Positions 1-11,736 of a DNA stretch of 64,000 nt are shown here, piece after piece. Each line of letters starts with the position of its first letter. Position 1 is the first letter of the stretch. Made by a program: the position numbers and the translations under genes. Source of the DNA: Arbacia lixula (lineage: Eukaryota > Echinodermata > Echinoidea > Arbacioida > Arbaciidae); NCBI GenBank assembly GCA_963669155.1, contig OZ022576.1, positions 27,524,335-27,588,334 on the forward strand, given 5' to 3'. The notes under the pieces are model-generated. The model searched no databases. It was not told the origin of the DNA and saw only the letters and a program-made list of their open reading frames with translations.

Positions 1-3000
1 GAACGTATGTGAGTTGGCGTGTTCAGTTCCACGGTGTGATTGATGATGTCTGTTCGTCCGGGCACATCCGTAAGGAGGTCCTCAAACTCATGAATGAGAG
101 CGTCCATTTCCGCTCGCTGTCTTCCATCAATGCCTTCACCGAACTTCACATCTTTAACTCCTTCTGTCTGCTCCAATGAGGGGAATGAAATTCCTACCAC
201 ACCGTCACCATCTCCACTATCGCCGTCCTCAATGACTTGGATAGCACTGCACGTTGGTACAGACTGTTCACTACTTACGTTATCACTGTCCTCAGTGACG
301 TCATCACCTTGTCCCTGCGAAGGTACTTCGCTCACGACTTCTTCGTCGTCGTCGTTTTCCTCTCTGACGTCATCATCTTGCTCTGGCGACGATCTTGCAA
401 GGTAGCGCTTCATAAGGTTTGCGTGGTACGTTTTCCTCTTCTTCCCGACTTGCAGTGAGTAGTTGTTCCGCGCCACCTTTCCTACTACCTCGTACGGTCC
501 TCTCCACTGCATCAAAAGCTTGTTGGAGCTGGTGGGGAGAAGCAGCAACACACGATCGCCGCACTGGAACCTGCGTTCCTTGGCTTTGACATCGAAGTGT
601 TTTTTGTACTTCCTCGATGACTTCTCGAGCTCGGTCTTGGCCACTCTGCACGTTGACTCCAACCTCTCCTGTAAGTCAAGAACATACTGGTAAGTAGACT
701 TTACTTCCTCTTCAGATATGTCTTCGGACCACAATTCCTTCAGGATGGTTAAGGGACCCCTGACTGTCCTCCCGTACATCAACTCGAAGGGAGAATATCC
801 CAAACTCTCGTGGGGCACCTCACGATAGGCGAACAAGAGGGCGGGCAAATACCTGTCCCAGTCCCTTGGACGTTCCTGACACATTCTCCTTAACATCTGC
901 TTCAATGTACCATTGAATCTTTCACATGCCCCATTCGCCATAGGATGGTAAGGGGAAGTGTGAAACTGTTTCACACCAAGCAGACGAGAGACTTCCTTCA
1001 GTACTCCAGATACAAACTGAGTACCATTGTCTGATAGTATCTCATTTGGAACCCCTAACCTTGAGAAAACTTCGATCAAAGCTTCAGCCACACGCTCTGC
1101 TTCAATTCTCGGCAGGGCTATTGCTTCGGGGTATCGTGTTGCTAGATCAACAATCGTTAGAATGTATCGATTACCCTTTTCTGTTATCGGCTGTAAGGGT
1201 CCTACCAAATCTACTGCAATTCTCCTGAAACAAGTGTCAATCAGGGGAGGCATAACTACGGGGACTTTACCGACCTTTCCTTTAGGAGTAGTCCTTTGGC
1301 ACGAATCACATGACGCACAGTACCGTCGGACGTCCGACTGTAGTCCCGGCCAGTAGAAATGACCCAATATGCGATCCGTAGTCTTCTTTGCCTTGAGATG
1401 TCCTGCTAATGCCGAGTCGTGGGCGAGCCGTAGAACTTGAGGCCTGAAGGGAGTGGGGACTAGCAGCTGGGTGAACATCTGTCCGTTGACCTGTGTAGGC
1501 AGTGACTGAAATTCACGGAAAAGCAGGCCATTCTTATAGTAATACCGTACTTGACTCCCCTTACCTACAGTCTTGGGCTCTCCGTCTTCGGCGGCCAACT
1601 TCCGGAGTTTCTCCAGTGACTCGTCTTGTTGCTGAGCAGCAATGATGTCCTCCCTAGTAGCGGTAATCTCGGGCCCTCCCGATGATTCCAGCGGCTTCCA
1701 GGGTCTCTCCTTCCGTTGTTTCATCCCCCGTGTCTCTACAGCTGCAGCTTCTGTTCCATCTACCTCCGGCTGTAGACTCTCCTGGACATCGAGGCTCGGT
1801 TCGGCACTGACCTCCTCGTTGATGTCGTCTGGCGGATCACGTGGCTTCTCGGCGTCCACTCCATCCTTTGCGACTTCTGCTGACCACTCAACTTGTGCTT
1901 CCTCAGGCTTCTTTGCTCCTGAAATGTTACCAATAATAACATCATACACGGGATGAGTCATACAGAGTGCATTCACCTTACCAGAAAAGACCGGACAACT
2001 TACCTCAACTGTGGCGATCGGCACAGACCGCACTGTTCCATCAATAAGGACACAAGTCTGACTTTCACCAGTGTACTTATCCTTCTCTACCAACCCTGCA
2101 CGTACCACAACAGTACTGCAACCAGTGTCACGTAACACCTTCACTGACTTACCGTTTAGTACGCCTTCACAGACAGGCATACCGATACCCACCGTACAAC
2201 CTGCACTAACGACTGGAAGTTTGTGCCCACACTGAAGAGCTACTAACTTCATATCATCCCCGACAATGACATTTCTTTCCTGACTACTTTCAAACGTTTC
2301 TTCAGGACACACACCAACCATACAAGCACTACCAGTTTGTTTGCGTGAGTCCCCCCGTGAAGTGGCGGATCTTTTCTCGCTGTAGCCGCGCTTTCCACGG
2401 TCAGGACAGTTCATGGCCAGATGCCCTTGCTTACCGCATGTATAGCATTTCCGTTCGGCCAGCGGGACATAACCGTTTCCTCGCTGCGGTCCAGCGTTAG
2501 CCGGATTCTGCGGCTTTCCACTTGGCTGCGCGGTGCGATTCGGACCTCGCGCAGCGGGTCCGTGCGCCGAGCCATATTGCTCTGCAATCCGTACTAATTC
2601 AGATAAATCTTTTGGGTTGCGTTCTTTAATGTAAACTGCCATTGAACGATCACAGCCCTCGAGAATTTGTTCCATTACTATCAATTCGAGTATGGTCTCA
2701 TATGAGGCCTCTCTGCCACTTAACTCCACCCAACGCTTAGCGTACGAGGTTAACCGTGCTGAGTACTGCAAGAACGTTTCAGCTCTGCCCCGTTTTTCGT
2801 TGCGGAATCGCTTTCGGAAACCTTCACTCGTTAGAGCGAAATGCTTTAACAGCATTGCTTTCACTGTCTTGTAATCGCTCGCATCTTCTGCGGACATACA
2901 CGTGTACACGTCCAGTGCACGACCGGTTAGCAGGTTACCTAACGCGCCTGCCCAATATTCCGTTGGCCACTTCTGTAAGGTTGCATGGCGTTCGAACCGC

Positions 3001-3335
3001 AATATGTAAGCATCCAACTCGTCTGAGTCTGCTCTGTACACTGGCAACTTAGGCACCTTAACAGGGATACTATAAGCCATTTTAGCTTCATTTCCTAGCT
3101 GAGCCAATTCCCTCTCATGTTCCCTTTCCCTTTCACGTTCTTCCCTTTCCTTTTCACGTTCTTCCCTTTCCTTTTCACGTTCTTCCCTTTCTCTTTTCCT
3201 ATCCTCACGTTCAGCATCTTGTTGCTGACGTAATTCCTCCTTACGTTGCTGTTCCCTACTTTCCACAAAGTCTAGCAGTTCTTGACCTTGCAGACCAACT
3301 TGTTGGCCTAATCTCATGTACGCTTCTATAGACAT
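1..3335 (-). CDS. Gag-Pol polyprotein of a Gmr1-like Ty3/gypsy retrotransposon (partial, runs off left edge)
   Basis: One uninterrupted minus-strand frame from an ATG at 3335-3333 to the window edge, at least 1111 codons. Domains in order: Glu/Arg-rich predicted coiled coil at about residues 40-80, then a gag-like region; a CCHC zinc knuckle (C297, C300, H305, C310); an aspartic protease motif DTGCS at 403-407; an HHCC zinc finger ending near residue 670; and an integrase core with D709, D769 and E805 (35-residue spacing, DD35E). A GPY motif follows at about 948, then an acidic tail, and near 1094 a DVPGRT motif of the kind that starts gypsy reverse transcriptases. The RT itself lies outside the window. 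Integrase upstream of RT is the copia-like order reported for Gmr1-type gypsy elements of deuterostomes. Lack of stops or shifts suggests a young insertion. Gag and Pol appear to be one frame. Start choice: first Met before the coiled coil. Confidence 0.88.
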   Translation of the reverse strand, partial: MSIEAYMRLGQQVGLQGQELLDFVESREQQRKEELRQQQDAEREDRKREREEREKEREEREKEREEREREREHERELAQLGNEAKMAYSIPVKVPKLPVYRADSDELDAYILRFERHATLQKWPTEYWAGALGNLLTGRALDVYTCMSAEDASDYKTVKAMLLKHFALTSEGFRKRFRNEKRGRAETFLQYSARLTSYAKRWVELSGREASYETILELIVMEQILEGCDRSMAVYIKERNPKDLSELVRIAEQYGSAHGPAARGPNRTAQPSGKPQNPANAGPQRGNGYVPLAERKCYTCGKQGHLAMNCPDRGKRGYSEKRSATSRGDSRKQTGSACMVGVCPEETFESSQERNVIVGDDMKLVALQCGHKLPVVSAGCTVGIGMPVCEGVLNGKSVKVLRDTGCSTVVVRAGLVEKDKYTGESQTCVLIDGTVRSVPIATVEVSCPVFSGKVNALCMTHPVYDVIIGNISGAKKPEEAQVEWSAEVAKDGVDAEKPRDPPDDINEEVSAEPSLDVQESLQPEVDGTEAAAVETRGMKQRKERPWKPLESSGGPEITATREDIIAAQQQDESLEKLRKLAAEDGEPKTVGKGSQVRYYYKNGLLFREFQSLPTQVNGQMFTQLLVPTPFRPQVLRLAHDSALAGHLKAKKTTDRILGHFYWPGLQSDVRRYCASCDSCQRTTPKGKVGKVPVVMPPLIDTCFRRIAVDLVGPLQPITEKGNRYILTIVDLATRYPEAIALPRIEAERVAEALIEVFSRLGVPNEILSDNGTQFVSGVLKEVSRLLGVKQFHTSPYHPMANGACERFNGTLKQMLRRMCQERPRDWDRYLPALLFAYREVPHESLGYSPFELMYGRTVRGPLTILKELWSEDISEEEVKSTYQYVLDLQERLESTCRVAKTELEKSSRKYKKHFDVKAKERRFQCGDRVLLLLPTSSNKLLMQWRGPYEVVGKVARNNYSLQVGKKRKTYHANLMKRYLARSSPEQDDDVREENDDDEEVVSEVPSQGQGDDVTEDSDNVSSEQSVPTCSAIQVIEDGDSGDGDGVVGISFPSLEQTEGVKDVKFGEGIDGRQRAEMDALIHEFEDLLTDVPGRTDIINHTVELNTPTHIR

Positions 3336-3513
3336 TGTCACAACGTAGACTTTTCGAAAGGTCAAACCAAAGCTATTGTATACTTCAATAGAGTTACTCT
3401 GAATACTAATTACTCACTATCAAGTACATGTATACTACTATCAGCAAGGCGTCAAGCCCCCAAGCATAGTCCGTCTGTTAGATAATCATCCAAACACATT
3501 AACAAGTTTTCCT

Positions 3514-3531
3514 CTCCCGGACAAGCCCCCA
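3514..3531 (-). other. Primer binding site, tRNA-Pro type
   Basis: On the minus strand, two bases after the LTR end, the sequence reads TGGGGGCTTGTCCGGGAG. From memory of tRNA-Pro 3' ends this is complementary at about 16 of 18 positions. Its place between LTR and gag fits a minus-strand primer site for the gag-pol frame to the left. Confidence 0.75.
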
Positions 3532-3533
3532 TT

Positions 3534-4553
3534 TGTCACGGCCCGGTTTGGAGCCGACAGTAAAATAAAAGAGGAAAAACTTGTTGACCAATAACACCAC
3601 AAACCGACTATGACAAATCAATTTAACTTAACATTATTTTAATCAGTTACTGAAAATATCATTAATCTTACATTTCAATAACAAAATCATGTGATTAAAA
3701 CAAATCATTTATACGGACCAGATAAACCACACACCCAAATCAAACGGAATCACACCAACAATAAACACACGAAAACCTGGCAGTTCGCGGTCGGGGCCCC
3801 GTTTCAACGATGCTAGCTGCGTGGAACAAAAGAAAGACGACGCGCTTGACTTTCGATGAGGCTGCGAACTTGTGACGGGCGACTCCTCAGCGAAGTAGGC
3901 GACGTGGCGACGTGGTGACGTGGACAGTTCAGGGACACGTAAGGCGGCGTCAGTCCCGTACACAAACTCACCAAAGGTGAGTTTTCCAATAAGCTACAAC
4001 GAAGACACCTCTTCAAAACTTGCAGCTACGACAAAACAATAATTGGTGACGGCTGCTTAACTTCGGTTATACTTCAAATTCAATTGTAGACGGATGCTTG
4101 TCTTCGGATACACTTAGGTACAAATTGACCACGAACTCAAAAGGAAACCACCGTACAGAACGAAAGCAAAAGAAAGTAATGCCTTAACGTGTACAACGTA
4201 CGGTTAAATACCTTGCCCAACGTATCGCCTCGGGCGTGGCAAGGAGACGCTAGCGTGGGTGCTACAAAATTAACCCGTAACATGCATTAATTTATTAAAC
4301 GTAGCTGGAAAAAGTACCAGGATAAATCCACGGGAACGAAAGTACTAAAACAGCGATACTTGAACATTTTCGATAAATTTGCATATAAATGAAAGGGTAG
4401 ACTTAACATTCGATCACCCGTTAAAACATGTGGTACACCTGTACCGGCTTTTACTCGGGCATGAAAATGAAAGAAATTACGATGCCTTTTACTAGACAAG
4501 AGTAACCATGGTAGACAATAAAATAAATGGAAATTTCAAGCCCACCTGTGACA
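3534..4553 (-). repeat. 5' LTR of the Gmr1-like gypsy element
   Basis: About 1020 bp on the minus strand bounded by TGTCAC at 4553-4548 and GTGACA at 3539-3534, i.e. TG...CA ends with 6-bp inverted repeats. It lies directly upstream of the primer site and gag start. The partner 3' LTR is outside the window, so ends rest on the inverted repeats and primer site; target duplication cannot be tested. About 195 bp of leader separates it from gag. Confidence 0.75.
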
Positions 4554-4690
4554 AAATGGTTATTGGACAAAATGGTTGTTGGACAAAATGGTAATTGGAC
4601 TATGTGGGGATAGTGCACCAACTGATGGTAGACGATAATACATTAGACCAAATGGCTATTAGACGGAATGGCAGTGCACTAAATGGCAAT
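4552..4690 (+). repeat. Short imperfect tandem repeat (ACAAAATGGT motif)
   Basis: Three near-identical 16-17 bp units built on GACAAAATGGTTATTG, then looser variants (GACCAAATGG, GACGGAATGG, CTAAATGG). It directly abuts the LTR end, so the gypsy element may have inserted in or beside this array. 4690-4980 shows nothing recognisable. Confidence 0.6.
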
Positions 4691-4987
4691 AAACCACCGA
4701 AACAGTGTTAAGCGTCAAAGGTAATGTTTTTGGGTGCACGTTTGGAAGCTGATAACAAAAGTCAATTAGCTTAGAACCTAATATAATGCATATTTAAAGT
4801 CTCTTACTTGTTCTACTGACCTACCAAAAATCATTCCAAAAAAATGCATTGTTTTCTTGAAGTGTGCCCTCAAATTTGGATTTTTTAAAAAAAGTTGCCA
4901 AGTTCAAGGTCACAAATCACCACTCGTCCCATCGAGGACTGACACCAATTTCTCTGTATTGATAGGCATTTACCTATATATGAGTTA

Positions 4988-7354
4988 CAGTCAAACCTGG
5001 CTATGCGGCCACCTGCCTATAGCAGCCACCTTCGACTCCTCCGCAGAGAAATTCAGTGTTAGAGACCCTTGATATAGCGGCCACCTGGCTAACGCGGAAA
5101 GCAGCCATTCATTTTGTCTCCCTCGGCCAAAATTTTACCGTGTATAGTGGCCACCAATTCTGAAATCACCCGTCCCTATCAGCGTGGAAAGTTGGCTTTT
5201 TGCGATGCAATGTAACTTAAACGGCCGTGAAAAGCTATAGGCATGAAAAGCCTGCTTTCTAGCTGCATGACGTAATACAGCTCATTAACACATTCTTCAA
5301 TTGTATGAAACTTGTAAAAGACCTTGCCAAACAAAAAGCAGGATCTTAACTTGATTACCTTTAATCAATGAAATCTCGATGTCCAGTGTTTTTTTTAGTG
5401 AGTGTCCGCATCCCACCTTTGCTTTTATTGTTGTGATGAATAATACTCTGGATCCTCGGCCCCGCGGCCAGCTCGGGTTCGCGCCCTCAGCCCATGCCTA
5501 GGCCAATCCGGATCCGCGATATGTGCTACTACAAACTGGCAGCAGTGCGCGGTTCTAAGGTGTTCGCAATCTCAGAAGCACACAGCTAGGCTGTAACTCG
5601 AAAGTCATCGATATGCCTATGGAATAAGTTGCTTACTTCGATCAACTCCCGTTCGGAAATTATTGAGGGAAAAATATTTTAAAAGACACGATAAAGAATA
5701 TTTCTCGATTTAATAACATATGTTAAGATAGTTAATGTATTTTAATGTGCATTTGTAGCGGTATCATTTTTTCTGTTATTATTTGAAATGGATATGTACA
5801 GTACATAACTTAGACGAAGTAAGTGAATTAATAAGAGCCTGCGCACAGCACTTGCTCTAGCTGTAAATCGATCGGAGAGTAAAACAAGAGACACAAAGAC
5901 GAGGAGATTCTTACTAACAACGAAAAAGAGAACACTTGATTATCATTAACGTGGGTATTTTAATTCAAGATCCTGTTTTCGGCAAGTTGTCGTTCTTTTG
6001 AAATTGTGATGCCATTTATTCACTATTCAAAGCAATGCCAATGCCAAAGCAAGCAGGCTTTTCATCATACGTGGCCCTTATTGCTACCGTATCTTTCCAA
6101 ACCATTCTGATTATCCGGTAGGCTGCCGGTAGAGCTCCATTCTCTTCTTTTCAAAATGTGTACATGAATAAGTTGCAGATTCTTGTAATCAATGAACGTT
6201 TCTGGGTTTTTTCAGAAGGGTATTTCAATTCAAGATTCTGTTTATTTGACAAAGTTAACAATTCTGTTCAAAGTTTTAAACAATTACGATTTACACCCGC
6301 CCGTACTAATGTATGCGTGTGGTTGCTCGCAGTGCTAGGTCATGCAGCAAGACATTATGAATATCCCAAACATAAGACTAAGAAACTAGACACACATTAA
6401 CTTAAGATTTAAAAGAAATCTGATAACATGTGTTTTCTCTGCTAAACCACATTTTTTTCAGAAGGGTATTTATATTCAAGATTCTGTTTATTTGACAAAG
6501 TTAACAGTTCTGTTCAAAGTTTTAAACAATTACAATTTACACCCGCCCGTACTAATGTATGCGTGTGGTTCCTCGCAGTGCTAGGTCATGCAGCAAGACA
6601 TTATGAATATCCCAAACGTAAGACTAAGAAACTAAACACACATTAACTTAAGATTTAAAAGAAATCCGATAACATGTGTTTTCTCTGCTAAACCACATTT
6701 ATTTCATTAGAATAGAAATCGCCTTTTTTGGCGTAAAATATCTAAGATAGCATTTATCACCAAGACTCGCGAGAGTTGAGACGGCCGATGAAAATATGAT
6801 ATTCAATTAACATATTCATCTGAGAATGAGGCATTTGCTACACTTTACATAAAATCACTTTCTATGAGTGATCTGCTTGATTATTAATTTTTGTTTGAAC
6901 ACTGAAGACAAATTTATGGCATGATATTGTGTTTCATTGTACATTTTTCATTCTTCATTCTTCTTAACAATCATACCCTCGGATGCTCATGACCCTTTAC
7001 CGTGCCAACCATTGCTCTAGGGTGCCTTTCAGGGCACAAAAGAAATAATACACTAATCTCACACAATCGCACACACAGAAATAATACACAGATAACGAAA
7101 ATGTGCCTTCAGGTTTATTCATATTTCTCATTGAAAGAAAACATGATAAAAAACTATTCATATATCACATATAAATAAGATGTTTGGATATCATACATAA
7201 GCAACAAATTATGTTGCAGCATGAAGGTTACATAGTGCAAAACATATACATGCTCAAAATCAAAATGGCCGTCGACCTGTCTATAGTGGCCACCTGTCTG
7301 TAGTGGTCACTTTTGTGGTTTCCCTTGAGTGGTCGCTATAGACAGGTTTGACTC
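4988..7354. mobile_element. pogo/Tigger-like non-autonomous DNA transposon, complete ends
   Basis: Ends are inverted: CAGTCAAACCTGGCTAT at the left and ...ATAGACAGGTTTGACTC at the right, followed inward by repeated 'TATAG(C/T)GGCCACCTG' subterminal motifs. It is flanked by TA at 4986-4987 and 7355-7356, the duplication expected of Tc1/mariner-pogo elements. No transposase frame is seen, so it should need a transposase in trans. Internal sequence 5231-7250 recurs at 15356-20154. CAGT termini and TA duplication support the pogo/Tigger assignment; without transposase this is inference. Confidence 0.7.
6207..6700 (+). repeat. Recent 246-bp tandem duplication inside the pogo-like element
   Basis: The block from about 6207 is repeated at about 6453 with only a handful of differences, including the run around CACCCGCCCGTACTAATG. 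The second copy of the element at 19300-19600 has only one, so the duplication is private to this copy. An 80-codon open frame at 6158-6400 spans it but resembles no protein I know. Confidence 0.8.
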
Positions 7355-7356
7355 TA

Positions 7357-8400
7357 CCTCAAAACTTTTGAGACCGAAATGTTAAATGGATGGTTTAAGA
7401 ATTCTAAAAATGTTGTAAACACTCCAAATCTATGTAAATGTACACATTGGGGTATAAGCACATTTCAAATTGTGATAACTCAGAGATGAAAAGCCAAAAT
7501 ACAGCGGTATTTTCTTTGATGACAGTCTGTAATTAGTACTAAAATTTTATATACATCACAAATAGTTTTGTCTTCTTGTCAATGACCTTGAAAATGCAGC
7601 TGAAAATCACCAAAAACAATAAATCAATCAGTTGTTTGATTTTTTGGGCAAAATATGTTAGAATTTTCTGTCAGACACAGAACATTGATGCGAGTTTAAA
7701 GGAAATTGAAGGGGGTCGGGTCAACACCATTGGTTGATTTGACATGGATTGACCCATGTATCAGGTCTCTCAATTAAGTTGTTTGACATATTGCTAAACC
7801 AATTTAGAATATCCCTTACATTAGATGATGAAAAAAAGTACAATAACATTTATTTGAACAGATCCAAGTTTTGAAATGGTTAATATTTTAATGATCACTT
7901 TGTATTTGAACAAAAATCACTGAATACACCACACATTCCACTCTTTAAAGGGATAAACCACACTGAAGTTAACATGGTTTTAATAAAAGCTGAAGGAAAA
8001 TGAGATTTTAATGTTTTAATTTTGTGACTTCACATGGCAGGTGCTTTCCCATATGTTGTGTGCAATTGTGTTTTTTTAAATATCAATTTTCTCAAAAGAA
8101 TATTTACTATTTCACCTGTGCATTTGTAACATCACACATGTTTTCACACACACACACACACACACACTGTTATGAATAGAATGTTTTCCTTCATCAAAGA
8201 ACAGAAAAACAGCGATTTATGGAAAAAGTGGTACACAACATATGGGAGAGTACCTCGCACATGACTTCACAAAATCAAAACTTAAAACAATTATAACTTT
8301 GTTATCTTTAGCTCAACTATTTTTCAAACCTTCACTAATTTTACAATAATTAACATATCTAGCTTAACTAATATATTTTTGCTTTTATGAAAGGTCCCCT
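7357..8400. other. Gene-free stretch with a foldback around a CA repeat
   Basis: No coding signal. At 8010-8065 and 8225-8290 about 50 bp are inversely repeated (TTTTGTGACTTCACATG against CATGACTTCACAAAATC, and CCCATATGTTGTG against CACAACATATGGG), enclosing a (CA)n run at 8143-8166. This looks like a small foldback or MITE of under 300 bp. The rest is AT-rich and unremarkable. Confidence 0.5.
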
Positions 8401-8454
8401 GACATAAAATTATATGTTGCCTTCTGCTGGTGCTTAGGAGTATGATGTTAGAAC

Positions 8455-9943
8455 CGTTCTGTAACAGGAAAGAGAGGCGTTTTCCCGAGACGAGACTGAT
8501 GTCGGTTGCATCCAGGACCTCGAGATGCGTTTAAAACTGGGTGATGAGACTCCTGTCAATCGCACTTACCTATCCATCCAGAGGCCCCTCTATGCAGAAG
8601 ACAAGGATTACCTGACTGATTTGATCAGTAGGGGGTGGGTGAAGAAATCAACATCTTCGTACTCCTCACCCATCGTCTGCGTCAGAAAAAAAGATGGAAG
8701 TCTAAGACTCTGCATAAACTACATAGAGCTGAACAAAAAGACCATCAGTGACAGACAACCGATTCCCAGAATCCAAGATGTGCTAGACGGCTTGGGAGGT
8801 AGCCAATGGTTCACGACGTTAGATCAAGGAAAAGCGTATCATCAGGGTTTTATGGCGGAGGACAGCCATCATTTGATGGCGTTTGTCACCTCATGGGGCC
8901 TATACCAATAGGAGAGAGAATCCCTTTTGGTGTCAAGAACGCACCTGCCGTCTATCAGCGCTACATGGAATCTAGTTTGGAGGGACTAACACATGAGTTT
9001 TGCGAGGTATACTTGGATGATATCCTTGTCTACAGTCAGAACTTTGAGGATCATCTCGACCATCTCCAACAAGTTCTCCAACGCATGAAAGAACATGGAA
9101 TCAAACTCAAGCCAAGTAAGTGCAAGTTCTTTCAGAAGGAAGTGAAATACCTGGGTAGGATTGTGTCGGCAGATGGCCATTACCCCGATCCGAAAGACAC
9201 TGAAGCTCTCAAGGCCCTGAAGGAACGACGCCCTCAGACAGTTGGAGAGGTGAGATAACTACTTGGACTCGTGGGTTATTTTCGACGGTACATTCCAAGT
9301 TTCTCCCAGAGAGCCAAACCTTTGTACGAACTCCTCAAGGGACCCAGCCTACCGTCCCACTCAGCAAAATCAAAGAAGCCCAACAGCCGTAGGAAGAGAG
9401 CGACTGTCCCTTCCAGCCAGCCCATCTCCTTGACAGAAGACCATCAACAGATTCTACATGGTCTCATTGACACCCTCTCTTCACCCCAAGTCATGGCCTA
9501 CCCAGACTTAAGTCAGCCGTTCTGCTTATACACAGATGCCTCACACGATGGGTTAGGTGCTGTTCTAACCCAAGTCAAAGAGGGAAAGAACTACATGATT
9601 GGATATGGGTCTAGAACGCTTAGTCCAGCAGAGAAGAACTACCATCTTCACTCCGGAAAGTTGGAATTCCTAGCCCTCAAATGGGCCATCACAGCACATT
9701 TCCATGGACAACAACCCTCTAACACACGTGTTATCGACTGCAAAGCTCAATTCCACAGGACAAAGATGGGTAGCCGACTTTGCTGATTTTGACTACCTCC
9801 CTGGAAAGAAGAATCGTGTTGCAGATGTGCTCTCACGCATAAAGGAGGTATCACCAAGCACGATCAAGACCACGGTTGAAGCAATCCATGCCCAATCACA
9901 TGTTGGTACAGCCTGGGTTAACTCAGTCAACATCAGTGACCAA
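8455..9943 (+). pseudogene. Ty3/gypsy pol fragment: reverse transcriptase and RNase H, broken
   Basis: Translation gives a gypsy RT: entry segment near 8525, fingers motif KKDGSLRLCI near 8690, [10 protein letters not shown] near 8820, palm YLDD near 9010, KCKFF near 9120, then RNase H with YTDAS near 9530 and a tail ending DVLSRI near 9835. Breaks: the frame shifts near 8906, a stop interrupts at 9256-9258 just before LLGLVGYFRRY, and another shift occurs near 9700 in RNase H. No protease, gag or integrase remains. It is joined at 9944 to the 3' part of an LTR of the family seen at 30545 and 33336, suggesting that LTR family belongs to this pol with an internal deletion. Nonfunctional. Confidence 0.88.
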
Positions 9944-10266
9944 CCTGCTCTTCAGCGTACAATATTGTGCTCTTCAGCGTACAACATTAGGATCAACATT
10001 GCGATCATAATTTGGGAATACTGGATCGGATTTTAAACTGGACCATCAACGAGAGCCGTGGATTCATTCGACTACAGTATCCTCTAGCATTGTAAGCTAA
10101 TTTATGTATTCAATCATATATGTAGAGTAAATGATAAGACCATTGTGCAAGTTTGTGAAAGTTTGTTTTGATTTTAAAGGGGAAATACCCCATATAATAA
10201 AGAACACATGAACTAAATATTGGTATTATTTTGTGCGATCCTTTCTGGCGTGAATTGATTGTAACA
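9944..10266 (+). repeat. 3' portion of an LTR (same family as 33336-34214)
   Basis: Matches the last ~300 bp of the LTR at 33336-34214, sharing GCTCTTCAGCGTACAACATT, AAAGGGGAAATACCCCATAT and the terminal GTAACA at 10261-10266. The motif CTGCTCTTCAGCGTAC occurs twice at its start, a local slippage or junction duplication. Confidence 0.85.
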
Positions 10267-10760
10267 TTGGTCAAGAGTTGATCACATGATGAAGTGTAGT
10301 TTTGCCCATCTGATCACCTGAAAAGAAAAGTTTGTTACACTCTAGGTGCTGGTACTTTTTCGTTTTGCTGATCTCTTCACTCCTTACAGTCCTAACGCGT
10401 GATTAATATTTTGAGAACGTGCGAAATAAAAGTGTGTTACATTCAGACTATCAATTAACTAAATAGCTCCTACTGACGCGTCCTAACGTGCGTCTCACAG
10501 GGCGTCCAAATGCATGTTCCCCATAGCAGTGGCTCGAGTTTAGGTAGAGAAGAAAACATTACTTTTGTATGTCAAATTGTTTTTTTTTTTGGTATAGATA
10601 GTTGGTTTCAGATGTGGAATATAAAGCAAATAATCTGCGATCTGAATGTATATGCTATCTTTCCTCAGCTGCGCTTCGGAAAGAGAGCTACATCCAGATC
10701 GCGTTGGAAGTGATAGTTCGTCCCATCACCTTCACCAACGTTGATTATTTGCTTAATAAT
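10267..10760 (-). repeat. Dispersed ~490-bp repeat, copy 1 (inverse of 25629-26117)
   Basis: Runs from TCAAGAGTTGATCAC to GTTGATTATTTGCTT and matches the reverse complement of 25629-26117 almost end to end. The inner half is self-complementary: GCAAATAATC and GATTATTTGC enclose about 150 bp. No coding capacity. Probably a MITE-type element; it abuts the LTR end at 10266. Confidence 0.75.
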
Positions 10761-10769
10761 TCTACATTT

Positions 10770-11320
10770 TTCTCACCACTGCTAAGCCCCACCTCCAAAA
10801 ATTTTCCTCCTGCTCAAGACTCCCATCATCAAATGTCGAAATGAACTGAACAATAAACAAAGTTATGCACATACAGTGGAGCCTGAGATCAAATGCACAG
10901 TGATTGCAATCAAATGCAATCAGCTCCATACATTGACTGCAGTCTGCCTGCAATAGATTGCAATCAGCTGTGACGTTGATCTAAGGCCCAACTGTAGCTA
11001 TTCATTGCAATGACAACCTGCAATTGCTTATGATAACATAACGTGTTTGATATACAATGCAAACTTTTTGCTTATTCCTTGGCATTGTTGGCAAATTTAT
11101 TACATAGCAAACGATTATTCCCATATGAAAGGTTGTTAGATGGTATTGTGTGAAGACATCTAATGCTCTTGTGAGCAGGTGGTAGTCATTGCAATGGCTA
11201 GTTACATGCATAAATTATGTCCATTGTCCTGCTCATTTCTTCCTTTGATGATGTCACAATGAGAATCTTGAACTGAAGGATTTTTTGGAGGTGGGGCTTA
11301 GCAGTGCCGAGAAAAATATA
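10770..11320. mobile_element. MITE-like element with ~35-bp terminal inverted repeats
   Basis: ACTGCTAAGCCCCACCTCC at the left end is mirrored by GGAGGTGGGGCTTAGCAGT at the right, with weaker complementarity continuing inward. The interior is AT-rich with repeated GATTGCAATCA motifs and no gene. Superfamily not assigned; no clear target duplication seen. Confidence 0.65.
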
Positions 11321-11736
11321 GAAAAATCATTTTAAAATACATGACATATATTTTCATTGCACATCAAGTGATTTTGTAATATACATAGTGTTATACACCC
11401 GCAGACGTCCAGATATATTTTGACATCAGGGGACCTTTAAAACCAACTTCATTTTAAGAGGGACTATCCCTTTAACACTGTACATGTAGTGCCACATGTG
11501 CATTGGCACATATAATACACACAAAATTAATCCTTTACAGTTACATTTGTCTGGCACAGAAGGGGTTACGATAATTGCTTTTGCCCATGTGTTTATCAGT
11601 ATTGCAAAGTATAATGTTTTGCATGGGGGGGGGGGGGGGGGGGAGTTGGGGGCATTGGTTGCCTGTCTTTCTCTCATTGAAATAAATCACTTGTGGCATG
11701 TTATTTAATGTTGCTGATGAGTTCTTTCCTTCTCAG

